A stretch of 64,000 bases of DNA from Streptomyces fumanus (GTDB taxonomy: Bacteria; Actinomycetota; Actinomycetes; Streptomycetales; Streptomycetaceae). Positions 1 through 8,045 of this stretch are shown here, piece after piece (position 1 is the first letter of the stretch; the number at the start of each line of letters is the position of its first letter). The position numbers and the translations under genes were made by a program. Where the stretch lies: positions 248,001 to 312,000 of the forward strand of contig NZ_BNBI01000001.1 of NCBI RefSeq assembly GCF_014655295.1. Reading direction: 5' to 3'. The notes under the pieces are model-generated. The model did no database searches. It was not told the DNA's origin and saw only the letters and a list, made by a program, of their open reading frames with translations.

Positions 1-1
1 C

Positions 2-130
2 ATGCTGATGGGCCGCAGGCTGCGCACCTGGCTGGAGGCCGACGAGCCGGCCGGCCCCGCCGACCGCGACGCCCAGGCCCTGGCCGCCCGGATCGGCGCG
101 GCCCTCAACTACCGCGGGAAACACGGATGA
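2..130 (+). CDS. C-terminal fragment of an unidentified protein
   Basis: Only the last 42 codons are in the window; the reading frame is open from base 2 and ends in TGA at 128-130. The stop overlaps the ATG of the next gene (ATGA), so the two are probably translationally coupled and co-transcribed. The visible tail is charged and Ala/Arg-rich and shows no recognisable motif. In related streptomycetes the gene before a MAB_1171c-type membrane protein is often a small helix-turn-helix or ParH-like protein; that is context only, and the family cannot be assigned from this fragment. Confidence 0.6.
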   Translation: MLMGRRLRTWLEADEPAGPADRDAQALAARIGAALNYRGKHG

Positions 131-1326
131 ACGGCCTGGTCAACTACCTGAGCTGCGCCCTGCTCTGGCTCGGCCTGGCGGTGAAGGCCCCCGACCTGAT
201 CCGCCACCGCCACGACCCCTACCTGCGGGCCATCTGCGTGGTCCTGGGCCTGGCCGGGCTCTGCTTCTTCCTCGGCGCCCCGCCCACGGTCGGCGCCGTC
301 AACCGGCTCGGCGGCACCCCCAACCTGGCGGCCCCGCTGACCTACGCCTCCATCACCGCCTACAGCGCCGCCTCCCAGGTGCTCGTCGTGTACTGGCGGG
401 GCGGCCCGGCGGTGCACCGGGTGGCCCGGCGCTGGATCATCGGCTACGCCTGCGTCCTCGTCGGCATCGCCGCGGCGTTCGCGCTGGGCGAGGCGCCGGT
501 GGAGCGCCGCACCGACTTCGACACGTACTACGCCGGTACGCCCGCCGTGCGGGAGATGATCGTGCTCTACCTGGTCGGGCACCTCGCCGCCGCCTCGGTC
601 ACCACGGTGACCTCGCTGCGCTGGGCCCGGCAGGTGCGCGGCCCGCTCCGGTTCGGCCTGGCCGTCCTCGGCCTCGGCACCCTGTGCAGCGCCGGGTACA
701 GCGTCGCCAAGCTCACCGCCGTGATCGCCCGCTGGACCGGGCGGGACTGGTCGGTGCTGGCCACCGGCGTCTCCCCGGGCGCGGCCGGGCTCGGCGCCCT
801 GGTCACGGTGGCCGGCGTGCTCATCCCGCTGGCCGGACCCCGGCTCGGTCAGTGGCACCTGGCCCGGCGCACCTATCTGCGGCTCGCCCCGCTGGAACGG
901 GTCCTGGACGACGTCCTGACCCGCCGCGCCCTGCGGCTGCCCCGCCCCCGGCTCGCCTGCCCGGAGACCCGGCTGATGTGGCGCCAGACCAGCGTCCACA
1001 ACGCCCTCAGCCACCTCGGCGGGCGCCTCGACCCCGCCCTGTACGACCGGGTGCGGCGGGCGGTCCTGCACGACACCGGCGACCCCCGGCACGCCGAGGC
1101 CGTGGCCTGGGCGGTCGTCATCACGGCCGCCGTGGAGGAGGACGGCGCGCCCGCCGGCGCGACAGGCGCGGTACACCCGGCGGACCCGGTGCACCCGGCC
1201 GGCCGGGCGGGCCCGCCGGTGCCCGGGCCGGGGGTGCTGGTGCGGGTGGCCGATGTGCTGGCCGGGCCGCTGGACCTGGCCGCCGTACGGGAGCGGGCGG
1301 CCGCCGCCCCGACGGGGTCCGCGTGA
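127..1326 (+). CDS. MAB_1171c-type integral membrane protein (DUF6545-like), copy 1
   Basis: A 399-residue protein with about seven hydrophobic helices in the first 240 residues and a hydrophilic, Arg/Ala-rich cytoplasmic C-terminal half. The central stretch DTYYAGTP followed by REMIVLYLVGH is shared almost word for word with the next gene and is characteristic of the MAB_1171c family of putative transporters; substrate and mechanism are not established. It starts at ATG 127 inside the stop of the preceding gene (ATGA). The paralogue follows 31 bases downstream in the same direction and then an FAD oxidoreductase, so the group looks like one operon. The tail from about residue 340 is low-complexity Pro/Ala/Gly and may be disordered. 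Confidence 0.85.
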   Translation: MNGLVNYLSCALLWLGLAVKAPDLIRHRHDPYLRAICVVLGLAGLCFFLGAPPTVGAVNRLGGTPNLAAPLTYASITAYSAASQVLVVYWRGGPAVHRVARRWIIGYACVLVGIAAAFALGEAPVERRTDFDTYYAGTPAVREMIVLYLVGHLAAASVTTVTSLRWARQVRGPLRFGLAVLGLGTLCSAGYSVAKLTAVIARWTGRDWSVLATGVSPGAAGLGALVTVAGVLIPLAGPRLGQWHLARRTYLRLAPLERVLDDVLTRRALRLPRPRLACPETRLMWRQTSVHNALSHLGGRLDPALYDRVRRAVLHDTGDPRHAEAVAWAVVITAAVEEDGAPAGATGAVHPADPVHPAGRAGPPVPGPGVLVRVADVLAGPLDLAAVRERAAAAPTGSA

Positions 1327-1357
1327 GCGGGCCGGCGGGCGGACGGAGGGGACGGGC

Positions 1358-2545
1358 ATGAGTCTCGTCGTGTACCTGGCGGCCCTGGTCTTCGGCCTGT
1401 CCTGCGTGGTGCTGCTGCGCCGGCCCGTCACCGCCGTCCGCGACCCGCTGACCGTCTCCACCTGCGTGGCGATCGTCCTCGGCTCCCTGGTCTTCGTCTG
1501 CTCCGCGCCGCTGACGCTGGCCGCCGTCAACGACCTCACCGGCATCCCCAACTTCGGCGCCCCGCTGACCTACGGCATGCTGTCCGCCTACAGTTGCTCG
1601 CTGATCGTGCTGCTGATCAACTGGCGGGGCGGGCCCCGGGACCGGGTGCGGCGCCTGGTGCTGCGGGCGATCGCGGCGTACGCCCTGCTGATCGTCGCGG
1701 TGATCGCGCTGTTCGCGCTGGCGGACGCGGACACCGAGCGGCTCACCGACCTCGACACCTACTACGCCGGCACGCCGTTCCTGCGCGAGATGATCCTGCT
1801 CTACCTGGCCGGGCACAGCGCCGCCGTGCTGGTGATGTGCGTGCTGTGCGTCAAGTGGGCGCGCGAGGTGACCGGGCTGCTGCGGACCGGGCTGCGGCTG
1901 ATCCTGATCGGCGGGCTGCTGGACCTGGTGGGCTTCCAGGCCGCCAAGTACACCGCGGTGGCCGCCCGGTGGACCGGGCACGACCTGGACTTCCTGTCCA
2001 CCTCCGTCGCCCCGCCGATGGCCTCGCTGGGCGCGCTGACCTGCTCCGCCGGGTTCGTGCTGCCCCGGCTGCTGCCCGCGGTCCGCGCGCACTGGCGGGG
2101 CCTGGGCGACTACCGGAAGCTGGCGCCGCTGTGGACGCTGCTGCGGTTCGTGTCGGCCGCGCCGAAACCGCCCGTGTCCTGGTGGCACCTGCCGCTGGAG
2201 AAGCTGCGCTGGCGGGAGGTGTCCATCCACGACGCCCTGCTCGCCCTCGCCCCCTACTTCGACGACCGGGTGCGCGAGCGGGCCCGCCAGGCGGCGCTGC
2301 GCGCGGGCCGCGGCGCGCACCAGGCCCGGCTCCTGGCGGAGGCCGCGATGCTCACCGACGCCGCCCGCCGGGCCGCCGCCCGGGAGGCGCCGCTGGACGC
2401 CCCGAGCAGCTACCGGCTGCACGCCACCGAGGTCTCCGGCACCGGCGGACTGGTCGAACTGGCCCAGGCCCTGGACCGGTCGGCCGCCGCCGACGCCAAA
2501 CGTGAAGGTACGGTGAGGGCCGCCCACGGCTGGAACCATGGCTGA
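1358..2545 (+). CDS. MAB_1171c-type integral membrane protein (DUF6545-like), copy 2
   Basis: A 395-residue paralogue of the preceding gene, with the same arrangement of about seven N-terminal membrane segments and a soluble C-terminal domain, and the same signature (DTYYAGTP then REMILLYLAGH). The start at ATG 1358 is chosen because of a strong GGAGGGGA site six bases upstream; the same frame is open earlier but without homology to copy 1. The C-terminal domain contains a helix like that of copy 1 (VSIHDALLALAPYF here, TSVHNALSHLGG in copy 1). Two adjacent paralogues suggest a heterodimer or recent duplication; function remains unknown. Confidence 0.85.
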   Translation: MSLVVYLAALVFGLSCVVLLRRPVTAVRDPLTVSTCVAIVLGSLVFVCSAPLTLAAVNDLTGIPNFGAPLTYGMLSAYSCSLIVLLINWRGGPRDRVRRLVLRAIAAYALLIVAVIALFALADADTERLTDLDTYYAGTPFLREMILLYLAGHSAAVLVMCVLCVKWAREVTGLLRTGLRLILIGGLLDLVGFQAAKYTAVAARWTGHDLDFLSTSVAPPMASLGALTCSAGFVLPRLLPAVRAHWRGLGDYRKLAPLWTLLRFVSAAPKPPVSWWHLPLEKLRWREVSIHDALLALAPYFDDRVRERARQAALRAGRGAHQARLLAEAAMLTDAARRAAAREAPLDAPSSYRLHATEVSGTGGLVELAQALDRSAAADAKREGTVRAAHGWNHG

Positions 2546-2583
2546 ACTCGCGTTCCGGCCATGGCCGTTACCTGAGGAGACCC

Positions 2584-3969
2584 ATGTCGCGTAGAGCTGT
2601 CGTCATCGGGGCCGGCCTGGCCGGTCTGCTGGCCGCGGCGGCGCTGTCCCCCGCCGTCGACGAGGTGGTCGTGCTGGAGCGCGACGACCTGCCCGACGGT
2701 CCGCAGCACCGCCGGGGCGTGCCGCAGGGCCGGCACGCGCACCTGCTGATGGCCGGCGGGCTGGCCGCCATGGACGACCTGATACCGGGCGTGGACATGC
2801 GCGCGCACCTGCTGGCGGCCGGGGCGCGGGAGATGTCCCCCGGCTCCGGGATGCTGGCGCTGACCTCCGAGGGCTGGTTCCGGCGCTGGCGGCACGACGG
2901 GCCCCGGATGGTCACGTGCAGCAGGGCGCTGCTGGACTGGGCGGTGCGCCGGGCCGTCCTCACCGTCCCCGGCGTCACCGTCCGCAGGGCCGACGCGGCG
3001 GGACTCGCCGGGAGCGCGCGGCGGGTGACGGGGGTGCGACTGGCCGACGGGGTGCTCGACGCCGGCCTGGTGGTGGACGCCAGCGGACGCGGCTCACGGC
3101 TGCTGCACTGGCTGGGGGCCCTCGGCATCACCGGTGTCCGGGCGCGGACCGTGGACTCGGGGCTGGTCAACGCCACCCGCGTGTACCGGACCCCGGCCGG
3201 CGCGGAAAGGTTTCCGCTGACCATGGTGCAGGCCGACCCGTACGCCGGGCGGCCCGGCCGCAGCGGCATGGTGCTGCCGATCGAGGACGGCCGCTGGATG
3301 GTCAGCCTGGCCGGGACCCGGGGCGCGGAGCCGCCCGCCGACCCGGAGGGCTTCCTGAAGTACACCCTCGACCTGCCCGACCCGATCGTGGGCCGGCTGA
3401 TCTCCGGCGCGGAGCCGCTCACCGACGTCCATGTCAGCCACAGCACCGCGAACGTCCGGCGGTACGCGGAGAAGGCCCGGCACTGGCCGGAGGGGTTCGT
3501 GGTCCTCGGCGACGCGCTGGCCACCTTCAACCCCGCCTACGGGCAGGGCATGTCGGTGGCCGCGCTCGGCGCCCTGGACCTGGCCCGTACGGTGCGGCGG
3601 CTCGGGGCCGGGGCGCCCGGACTGGCCCGGCGGGCGCAGCGCGCGGTCGCCCGGTCGGTGGAGGCGGCCTGGGCGACGGCCGTCAGCCAGGACGTGCGGT
3701 ACCCGGGCACCCGGGGCGGCAGCCCGAACGCCGCCGACCACCTGGTGGCCGCGTACACCCGCCGGCTGACCAGGGCGGCGACCGGCTCGTACCCGGCCGC
3801 CGCCGCCCTGTGGGAGGTCACCGCGATGCGCACCGGCCCGGCCCGGCTGCTGCGCCCCGACACCCTGCTCGCCACCCTCGCCGGGCCCGCGCTGCCCCCG
3901 CTGGCCGGGCCGCCGCTGAGCGCCGCCGAACGGGAGGTGCTGCGCGCCCTGGACCGGGTGGGCCGCTGA
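2584..3969 (+). CDS. FAD-dependent oxidoreductase / monooxygenase-like protein
   Basis: A 461-residue flavoprotein of the p-hydroxybenzoate hydroxylase/geranylgeranyl-reductase superfamily. It opens with a Rossmann dinucleotide-binding motif (VVIGAGLAGLLAAAAL, residues 6-21) and an acidic end of strand two (VVLERDD). RRGVPQGRHAHLL near residue 45 and VVLGDALATFNPAYGQGMS near residue 307 are the further FAD-contact motifs (the GD motif binds the ribityl chain). The substrate is not evident. It starts at ATG 2584 after a GAGGAGA site and follows the two membrane proteins by 38 bases, so it probably belongs to the same operon. The gene is convergent with the SMP-30 gene, leaving only 2 bases between the stops. 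Confidence 0.85.
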   Translation: MSRRAVVIGAGLAGLLAAAALSPAVDEVVVLERDDLPDGPQHRRGVPQGRHAHLLMAGGLAAMDDLIPGVDMRAHLLAAGAREMSPGSGMLALTSEGWFRRWRHDGPRMVTCSRALLDWAVRRAVLTVPGVTVRRADAAGLAGSARRVTGVRLADGVLDAGLVVDASGRGSRLLHWLGALGITGVRARTVDSGLVNATRVYRTPAGAERFPLTMVQADPYAGRPGRSGMVLPIEDGRWMVSLAGTRGAEPPADPEGFLKYTLDLPDPIVGRLISGAEPLTDVHVSHSTANVRRYAEKARHWPEGFVVLGDALATFNPAYGQGMSVAALGALDLARTVRRLGAGAPGLARRAQRAVARSVEAAWATAVSQDVRYPGTRGGSPNAADHLVAAYTRRLTRAATGSYPAAAALWEVTAMRTGPARLLRPDTLLATLAGPALPPLAGPPLSAAEREVLRALDRVGR

Positions 3970-3971
3970 CC

Positions 3972-4814
3972 TCAGCCGGCGAAGGCGGGCTGCGGCAGGC
4001 CCTTGCCCGCCCCCGGGACCACCAGCAGCGACCCGGCGAGCGGGTGCGGGGCGGTCAGGCCGACCCGGGCGGTGGTGACGTACAGGTCGGTCAGGTCCGG
4101 GCCGCCGAACGCGCACGCCGTCACCCGCGGCACCGGCAACTCGATCACCCGGTCCAGCCTGCCGTCGGGTGTGTAGCGGCGGACCGCCGCGCCGTCCCAG
4201 AGGGCGACCCAGACACAGCCGTCGGCGTCCACGGTGAGGCCGTCGGGGAGCCCGGCGCCGTCCTCGATCACCGCCAGCGGCCGGCGGTCCGTCACCCGGC
4301 CGTCCCGGTGGTCGAAGACGTCGACGCGGCGGGTCGGCGAGTCGACGTAGTACATCAGCCGCCCGTCGGGGCTCCATCCGGTGCCGTTGCTGACCGCCAC
4401 GTCGGCGAGGACGGTGGTCGCGGTGCCGTCGCCGGTGATCCGGGAGAGCGTGCCGCCGCCCGGCGCCTCGTCGTAGCGCATGGTCCCGGCCCACAGGCTG
4501 CCGTCGGGTGCCACGGCGGCGTCGTTGCCGCGCCGGCCGGGGACGGCGTCCCGGTGCAGCATGCGCAGGGTGCCGTCGTCGTCGAGCAGGCCGATGCCGT
4601 CGCGCAGGTTGAGCACCAGCCCGCCGCCGGTGCGGGGCTTGGCGGCGCCCACGTGCTGCTCGGTGGTGCGCACGGTGCGCCGCCCGGTCGCCGGGTCGTA
4701 GGTGTGCACCCGGCAGCCGAGGATGTCCACCCAGATCAGCCGCCCGGTCCCGGTGTCCCAGGTCGGTCCCTCGCCCAGGGCCGCCTCGGCCCGCACCGCC
4801 ACGTCGTACGCCAT
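3972..4814 (-). CDS. SMP-30/gluconolactonase/LRE family protein
   Basis: A 280-residue six-bladed beta-propeller lactonase-type enzyme that would hydrolyse a sugar lactone in a hexose or uronate oxidation route; the specific sugar is not readable. Metal ligands of the family are visible: the Glu in ALGEGPTWD near the N terminus, the Asn in VSNGTGWSPDG and the Asp in PDGLTVDADG. I chose ATG 4814, with an AGGAG site about 12 bases upstream and homology beginning directly after it. An in-frame ATG at 4889 overlaps the stop of the IclR gene (ATGA) and would add 25 unconserved residues. It lies directly downstream of that regulator, which probably controls it. Confidence 0.85.
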   Translation of the reverse strand: MAYDVAVRAEAALGEGPTWDTGTGRLIWVDILGCRVHTYDPATGRRTVRTTEQHVGAAKPRTGGGLVLNLRDGIGLLDDDGTLRMLHRDAVPGRRGNDAAVAPDGSLWAGTMRYDEAPGGGTLSRITGDGTATTVLADVAVSNGTGWSPDGRLMYYVDSPTRRVDVFDHRDGRVTDRRPLAVIEDGAGLPDGLTVDADGCVWVALWDGAAVRRYTPDGRLDRVIELPVPRVTACAFGGPDLTDLYVTTARVGLTAPHPLAGSLLVVPGAGKGLPQPAFAG

Positions 4815-4885
4815 CTCTCGCTCGCCTCTCCTGTCGGGGTCGGGGGTCCTGGTCCGGTCGTCTTCCGCGCCGCCTCGGCCGGCCG

Positions 4886-5659
4886 TCATGCCACGCTACG
4901 GTGGCCGAGGCGTTCGGAGAGGTCGGCCGCGCCCTTGGCGGCCAGTTCCGCCAGTTCCACGCGGCGCTCCTCGCTCCAGCGGATCATCGGGACGGAGATG
5001 GACAGCGCGGCGACGACCCGTCCGGTGCGGTCCCGGACCGGGGCGGCCACGCAGCTCACGTCCGGGTTGGACTCGCGGCTCTCCACCGCGATGCCCCGCT
5101 CCCTGATCTCCGCGAGCGCGGCGCGCAGCGCGGCCGGTTCGGTGATGCTGTTCGGGGTCATGGCGACCAGCTCGGCGTCGTCCGGCAGCCGCTCGGCCAG
5201 TTCCCGCTCGGGCAGCGAGGCCAGCAGCATCTTGCCGACCGAGGTGCAGTGGGCGGGCAGCCGGCGCCCGGCCGCCGAGACCATGCGGACCGCGTGCGTG
5301 GAGTCGACCTTGGCGATGTAGATGACGTCGGTGTCCTCCAGGATCGCCACGTGCACCGTCTCGTCGCAGGTCTCGGCGACGCTCCGGGCGACCTGCTGGC
5401 CCTCGGCGGCGAGGTCCAGGTGCTCGGCGTACCGGGCGCCGAGCTGGTACGGGCGGACGCCGAGGCGGTAGCGTCCGGGCTGGCCGGTGACCGGGACGAT
5501 GTACTTCCGGGCGGCGAGCGTGGTGACCAGCTCGTGCACGGTGGTGCGGGGCAGTTGCAGCTTGCGCACGATGTCGGGGGCCGACAGTGTGCCGTCCCCG
5601 TCCAGGAACAGTTCGAGTATGTCGAGAGCCCTGGTCACGGCTGGTACGAGGCGTCCCAT
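4886..5659 (-). CDS. IclR family transcriptional regulator
   Basis: A 257-residue regulator with an N-terminal winged helix-turn-helix (about residues 4-65, including LSAPDIVRKLQLPRTTVHEL) and a C-terminal IclR effector domain. The effector domain shows the usual C-terminal pattern with a conserved Cys in SNPDVSCVAAPV and the helix-capping HCTSVGKMLLASL. IclR proteins bind small carboxylates or sugar derivatives and usually regulate an adjacent catabolic gene. Here that is the SMP-30 lactonase immediately downstream; its alternative start overlaps this stop. ATG 5659 follows GGAGAGGAGCG. An imperfect inverted repeat at 5707-5741 is a candidate operator. Confidence 0.92.
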   Translation of the reverse strand: MGRLVPAVTRALDILELFLDGDGTLSAPDIVRKLQLPRTTVHELVTTLAARKYIVPVTGQPGRYRLGVRPYQLGARYAEHLDLAAEGQQVARSVAETCDETVHVAILEDTDVIYIAKVDSTHAVRMVSAAGRRLPAHCTSVGKMLLASLPERELAERLPDDAELVAMTPNSITEPAALRAALAEIRERGIAVESRESNPDVSCVAAPVRDRTGRVVAALSISVPMIRWSEERRVELAELAAKGAADLSERLGHRSVA

Positions 5660-5706
5660 GTCCGGCCCGCTCCTCTCCTGCGTCTGAGGCGCCTGCGCCC
5701 CGAGGT

Positions 5707-5741
5707 GTTCGAGATATCAACAGGCGATCGGTATGACGAAC
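5707..5741. promoter_or_regulatory. candidate IclR operator upstream of the IclR gene
   Basis: An imperfect inverted repeat with arms GTTCGAGATAT and GTATGACGAAC (outer 5 bp perfect, 8 of 11 positions symmetric) separated by 13 bases, about 50-80 bases upstream of the IclR start. It lies in the only intergenic space between the divergent IclR gene and the gene at 5822, where autoregulation would be expected. Seen in sequence; binding is inference. Confidence 0.35.
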
Positions 5742-5821
5742 ACAGGCTAGCCATAGCGTGTTTGCCGGGGCAATGGGCGGGCCGGCCCCGGGTGGTGTCC
5801 CGGTGCGGGAGGATGGGACGC

Positions 5822-6400
5822 ATGCCATCCGCCGGCCCGTTCACGCCCCTGGACTTCCAACTGGTCCTGCTGCGCCGCATGGCCGACCACAACGCGGACC
5901 TGGTGGACGACGCCCGCCGCCGCCTGGGCGCCTCGGCCGGGCGGATGCGGGAGGCCAACAAGCGCTGGCAGGCCATGCTGCGCTCGCCGCGCGCCCGTTC
6001 GGCGGCCGCCCGCTACCGCTCGGTCCTGGGCGAGCCGGAGTCGGTGGTGCCGCGCCGCGTCGGCGACCTGGAGTGCGAGGCCCGCCGCTGGCCGGTCCCG
6101 CTCTGGCCGGACCTGCGCTTCGAGGTGCTGCTCGCCCCGGGCGGTGCCGTCTGGAACGAGTGGCTGGTCCGCGCCCCCGGCTCCCCCGCCCCTGCGCTGC
6201 GCACCCTCGACGACCTCACGCCCTGGTCCTGCACGGTCGACGAGGCGGCCCGCGCCTTCGCCCCCGCCCGCCCCCTGCAGGGCTCGGCCCCCACCCGCTG
6301 GGCCCTCGCCCTCACCGTCCCGGACTCCGGCGGCGTGCCCCGGGAGGCGGTGGCCGAGTTCACCTGGGGCCTGCTGCAGCGGACCGCCGTCACCGGCTAG
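5822..6400 (+). CDS. hypothetical protein, 192 aa
   Basis: I do not recognise a characterised family. The protein starts at ATG 5822 with MPSAGPFTPLDFQLVLL; the frame is open far upstream but shows no coding character there because that stretch lies antisense to the IclR gene. The sequence is soluble, rich in Arg, Trp and Pro, with a helical N-terminal third and a beta-rich remainder. Its 3' end overlaps the 3' end of the convergent ATP-grasp gene by 11 bases. It is divergent from the IclR gene across about 160 bases. No signal peptide or membrane segment is visible. Confidence 0.75.
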   Translation: MPSAGPFTPLDFQLVLLRRMADHNADLVDDARRRLGASAGRMREANKRWQAMLRSPRARSAAARYRSVLGEPESVVPRRVGDLECEARRWPVPLWPDLRFEVLLAPGGAVWNEWLVRAPGSPAPALRTLDDLTPWSCTVDEAARAFAPARPLQGSAPTRWALALTVPDSGGVPREAVAEFTWGLLQRTAVTG

Positions 6401-7262
6401 CGGCGAGCACCCGCGCGACCACCTCGGGCACCGACCGGGGGTGCAGGAAGAGGAAGAGGTTCGGCTCGATCAGCTCCAGCTCCATGACCCGGGGCCGCCC
6501 GTCCTCGCCGTCCACGAGGTCCACCCGCGCGTAGAGCAGTTCCCCGGCCCGGGCCGGCACCGCCGCCAGCGCCTGCTCGGCGACGGCGAGTTCCGCCCGG
6601 GTCGGGGTCCACGGCTCCAGCCCCGGGTGCGCGACCTTCCGCTCGTCGTAGGCGGTCCCGGGCGCGAGCACGGCCCCCTTGCGGCTGGCGTGCAGCAGTT
6701 GTCCGCCGAAGTACTGCACCGCCCGCTCCCCGGCGGTGTCGACGGCCCGCAGATAGGGCTGCACCATCGCGGTGAACCCCTCGGCGTGCAGTCGCGCCAG
6801 GTGCCGCAGCGCCCCGTCCCGCTCGCCGGGCGCGTACCGGGCGGCGTACCGGGCCCCGGCCCCCGACGCCGGCTTGATCACGTACTCCTGGTCCTCGGGC
6901 AGGTCCGCCGGCTCACCGGGCGCGACGTACCGGGTCGGCACCACCGGCACCCCGGCCGCCGCCAGATCGCCGAGGTAGCGCTTGTCGGTGTTCCAGCGCA
7001 CCACCCCGGCCGGGTTGAGCAGCCGCGTCGCCTCGCCGCACCGGTCGGCCCAGGCCGTGAACTCCGCGACCCGCCAACTGTAGTCCCAGGTCGACCGGAT
7101 CACGGCCAGGTCGAACCCGGCCCACTCCACCGCCGGGTCGTCCCACGCCACGGCGCTCGCCTCGGCCCCCGCCTCCCCCAACGCCCGTACCAGCACCGGC
7201 AGATCCCGGTCCTCGGCGACCTGCTCCCCGGACCGGCAGGTGACAAGGGCTATGCGCGGCAC
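6390..7262 (-). CDS. ATP-grasp domain protein (RimK/glutathione-synthetase-like ligase)
   Basis: A 290-residue protein of the ATP-grasp carboxylate-amine/thiol ligase superfamily. Visible elements are the N-terminal RIALVTC strand, the pre-ATP-grasp region DLAVIRSTWDYSW, the ATP-binding Lys and glycine-rich loop in YVIKPASGAGARY, and the metal-binding end with RVMELELIEPNLF, where Glu and Asn bind Mg-ATP. Such enzymes join an amino or carboxyl compound by way of an acyl phosphate; the substrate is unknown. GTG 7262 is chosen because GGGAG lies five bases upstream; an ATG 48 bases further upstream lacks a site. It overlaps the convergent gene ending at 6400. Confidence 0.85.
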   Translation of the reverse strand: MPRIALVTCRSGEQVAEDRDLPVLVRALGEAGAEASAVAWDDPAVEWAGFDLAVIRSTWDYSWRVAEFTAWADRCGEATRLLNPAGVVRWNTDKRYLGDLAAAGVPVVPTRYVAPGEPADLPEDQEYVIKPASGAGARYAARYAPGERDGALRHLARLHAEGFTAMVQPYLRAVDTAGERAVQYFGGQLLHASRKGAVLAPGTAYDERKVAHPGLEPWTPTRAELAVAEQALAAVPARAGELLYARVDLVDGEDGRPRVMELELIEPNLFLFLHPRSVPEVVARVLAASR

Positions 7263-7465
7263 GTGGACTCCCTGTTCGTACGGACGTCTGATCGCCGCGC
7301 AGGGTAGCAACCGGCACCGTCCGACCGTCCGGCACGGGTGTCCAACTGCTCATGACGCGGCACGTGCCCGGCGGCCCGGGCCGCTCCTAGGCTGGCCGTG
7401 CCTCGGCGCGGCACGGGGAGGAGACCCCGTACGCCGGGGCGGTTCCGGAAGGAGACCTCAGCACC

Positions 7466-7909
7466 ATGCTGCGCATCCGCTTACGCGCCCCCGGCGCGCT
7501 CGTCGCCGGGCTGTTCGCCGGTCCGGCGCTCCTGCTCGCCCAGGGCACGGCCACCGCGGCGCCCGCCGCCTGGGTGTGGTCGGGCTCGTACGGCACCGCC
7601 TCCAGCGCGGGCACCTGGGACTACGTGGACCATCCGGAGCCGGACCGGTGGGACGTCGTCTTCGACGGCGAGCTGACCAACAGCGGCGGCGAGTGCTACT
7701 CCACCTGGTTCGCGGTGACCTACGACCTGAGCATGCCGGTCTACGCCAAGGCCGGCACCCAGTGCGGCCCGGGCACCGCGCCGGTGCACTACAGCCTGGC
7801 GAGCTACGGCGTCGGCTGGAACACCAACGCCTACGTCACCGTCTGCAAGGGCACCACGACCCGCGACGACTGCGCCCCGCTCCGGTGGATCTCCACCATC
7901 TGGGCCTGA
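7466..7909 (+). CDS. small secreted protein of unknown function
   Basis: A 147-residue protein with a Sec signal peptide (MLRIRLR, a hydrophobic core GALVAGLFAGPALLLA, and a probable cut after ATAA near residue 32). The mature part is about 115 residues, Trp/Tyr/Gly-rich, probably all-beta, and contains four Cys (in ECYST, TQCGP, VCKG and DCAPL) that could form two disulfides. No family recognised. AAGGAG lies a few bases upstream of the ATG. It stands alone between the divergent ATP-grasp gene and matB; no terminator is obvious before matB, but the 136-base gap and its own start site suggest separate transcription. Confidence 0.8.
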   Translation: MLRIRLRAPGALVAGLFAGPALLLAQGTATAAPAAWVWSGSYGTASSAGTWDYVDHPEPDRWDVVFDGELTNSGGECYSTWFAVTYDLSMPVYAKAGTQCGPGTAPVHYSLASYGVGWNTNAYVTVCKGTTTRDDCAPLRWISTIWA

Positions 7910-8045
7910 CCGCGCCACCGGAACGGTCCGCTCCCGCCGGGGGGCCGGTCGTTGACGGGCGCGGCCGGCGGGGTCACGCTGGCCAACCGGCCGATATCGC
8001 ACCCCGGGTGGCCCCGCAGCCCGCGAGAACCAAGGAGTACGCCCC

